Below, piece after piece: positions 63,024 to 64,000 of a stretch of DNA of 64,000 nucleotides (the stretch's first letter is position 1; the number at the start of each line of letters is the position of its first letter). The stretch spans positions 1 through 64,000 of the forward strand of contig NZ_JAPMLQ010000010.1 in the NCBI RefSeq assembly GCF_026410305.1, read 5' to 3'. A program made the position numbers and the translations under genes. Source of the stretch: Sulfitobacter sp. F26204 (lineage in GTDB: Bacteria; Pseudomonadota; Alphaproteobacteria; Rhodobacterales; Rhodobacteraceae). The notes beneath the pieces are model-generated. The model was not told where the DNA came from. It saw nothing but the letters and a program-made list of their open reading frames with translations, and made no database searches.

Positions 63024-63616
63024 TGTGCTACCTTCTCAGGGGCTGAAGATTTCAGTTCGCGAACGATCGGCATGATTGTTTCTTTCAAAACTTTGCGTGT
63101 GATAGGCCCGACATGGCGATAGGCGATGGTTCCATCAGCGGCGATGACGTATGTTTCCGGGACACCGTAGACACCCCATTCGATGCCGACGCGGCCATCT
63201 CTGTCCGCGCCGATGCGGGTATAGGGGTCACCCAGTTCATCCAACCATGCCCGTGCCTGTTCGGGCGGGTCCTTATAGTTGATACCATAAAGCGGTACCT
63301 CGCCAATTTCGGCAAGCTCGATGAACAGCGGATGTTCCGCGCGACATGGAACACACCAGGATGCAAACACGTTCACCATTGAAACATGCCCGGCTAGGTC
63401 CTGTGTCGATAATCCGTCGTCCCTGCCAAGGACGGGGGGGAGCGAGAATTCGGGTACGGACTTATCAAGCATCGCCGAGGGCAGCGCCTCGTCGCGGTTG
63501 AACAACCCCCAGGCGAAAAACGCCATCAGTACAAAAGTGACAGCAGGCGCCACGACAAGACCTGAGACGCGATACCGTGGCCGTTTTTGCTGCATTGATT
63601 TGTCCGCACCTCTCAT
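63020..63616 (-). CDS. DsbE/CcmG-like thiol reductase 2
   Basis: A 198-residue membrane-anchored protein (TM about 20-37). The active site is ASWCVPCRAEH, and the cis-Pro loop is YGVPETYVIA, as in DsbE/CcmG of cytochrome c maturation. It overlaps the cytochrome stop by 4 nt. With the CcdA and cytochrome genes it suggests a dedicated cytochrome maturation set. Confidence 0.92.
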   Translation of the reverse strand: MRGADKSMQQKRPRYRVSGLVVAPAVTFVLMAFFAWGLFNRDEALPSAMLDKSVPEFSLPPVLGRDDGLSTQDLAGHVSMVNVFASWCVPCRAEHPLFIELAEIGEVPLYGINYKDPPEQARAWLDELGDPYTRIGADRDGRVGIEWGVYGVPETYVIAADGTIAYRHVGPITRKVLKETIMPIVRELKSSAPEKVAQ

Positions 63617-64000
63617 TGCTGCGCCTCGATGTCGGCACGCGTTACATCTTCTTGCGCCACCCTTTCACGATCGGGCCATGTGCTCTTGATGTAATCGAGG
63701 ATCGCTTCGATATCTTCGCTCGAAAGTGTGTCCCCAAATCCTGGCATGTCGCTTTCGTACCCGTTCCCTACAATCGCCGCCGTTCCCCGTGTGATGATGT
63801 CTGTCAACACGCGGTCGGCATGATGCCAGGTATGTCCCGAAGCATCGTGGGGTGGTGCAGGCAACCTTCCGTTTGGCAACCGCGAGCGCCAGTCGGGCTG
63901 GCCCTCCAGATTTGCGCCATGACAGCTGGCACAGTTTTCCTGATAGAGTATTTCACCCTCTAAAAGTTCACTATCTTGCGCTTCTGCCGTGCCAGCCGCC
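63613..64000 (-). CDS. Cytochrome c (5' partial at the window edge)
   Basis: The frame is open to the right edge, so the N-terminus lies outside. The visible part has the haem motif NCASCHGAN and a Met ligand in ESDMPGFGD. It is a small monohaem cytochrome or the C-terminal part of a larger one. It heads the CcdA operon in the visible part. Confidence 0.85.
   Translation of the reverse strand, partial: AAGTAEAQDSELLEGEILYQENCASCHGANLEGQPDWRSRLPNGRLPAPPHDASGHTWHHADRVLTDIITRGTAAIVGNGYESDMPGFGDTLSSEDIEAILDYIKSTWPDRERVAQEDVTRADIEAQQ

Noticed and set aside
1-64000. Prophage, integrase, tRNA, rRNA, plasmid replication or conjugation genes
   Set aside because: None was recognised on either strand, so the island or plasmid nature is left open.

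Overview
This 64 kb window looks like accessory DNA from an alphaproteobacterium of the Rhodobacteraceae (Roseobacter group). The assignment is an inference from protein style: RTX/Hint adhesin-like proteins, a DUF6880-like protein, a FixL/FixJ-like pair, TRAP transporter genes and an IS30/IS256 load. No rRNA, tRNA, replication, partition or conjugation gene was seen, so species and replicon type (chromosomal island or plasmid) cannot be stated. Almost every gene between about 8.7 kb and the right edge can be linked to metals, periplasmic thiol redox or the cell envelope.

Layout. 0-6 kb: the 3' part of a tandem-repeat RTX protein and a second large RTX protein with a Hint domain. 6.2-8.6 kb: a broken DUF6880-like gene and an IS30-family element. 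8.7-15.5 kb: a mercury operon (merR divergent from merT, merP, an 87-aa CC membrane protein, merF, merA) extended by a small membrane protein, a flippase-like protein, an MFS transporter and a sterol-desaturase-like protein. 15.9-19.7 kb: a Fur-family regulator divergent from a multicopper oxidase coupled to a ZIP transporter, then a CDF transporter. 19.9-23.3 kb: a FixL/FixJ-like two-component pair with an HbpS-like secreted protein and an ankyrin protein. 23.5-35.6 kb: a copper region with TlpA, a beta-propeller protein, a CopZ-like chaperone, cytochrome c, an ABC membrane half without ATPase, cupredoxins, a CopA-type oxidase, a TolC-like lipoprotein, cueR and a frameshifted Cu-ATPase. 35.6-45.6 kb: DsbA, three L,D-transpeptidases, a TRAP permease pair, a CDF paralogue lacking metal ligands, a MerR regulator and a penicillin-acylase-family enzyme. 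45.7-47.0 kb: an IS256-family element with an intact 8-bp target duplication. 47-50 kb: methyltransferase, CDF exporter, small membrane protein, transglutaminase-like protein and MerR. 50.2-57.9 kb: an eleven-gene rightward operon (SCO, DsbB, DsbA, PCuAC, SCO, M23 peptidase, DUF411, ZIP, LspA, Lnt, small membrane protein). 57.9-60.8 kb: a ZntA-type ATPase followed by a fourth L,D-transpeptidase. 60.9-64 kb: a tightly overlapping cytochrome c / TlpA / TlpA / membrane / membrane / CcdA operon cut by the window edge.

How it may work together. Three kinds of MerR-type promoter with the diagnostic 19-bp spacer can be read by eye: one mer site, CueR-like sites (TTCCAG...TGGAA) before the CopZ-like gene, the Cu-ATPase and probably the Met/His-rich protein gene, and five related sites starting TTGAACCT or TTGCACCT before the CDF/transglutaminase operon, the SCO-to-Lnt operon, zntA, the degenerate CDF and the penicillin-acylase unit. 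The last set suggests that a Zn/Cd/Pb-type MerR response controls metal export together with an envelope-maintenance programme: disulfide formation, lipoprotein maturation, peptidoglycan hydrolysis and L,D-crosslinking. That joint programme is the most interesting proposal in the window. It rests on operator reading and gene order, not on experiment.
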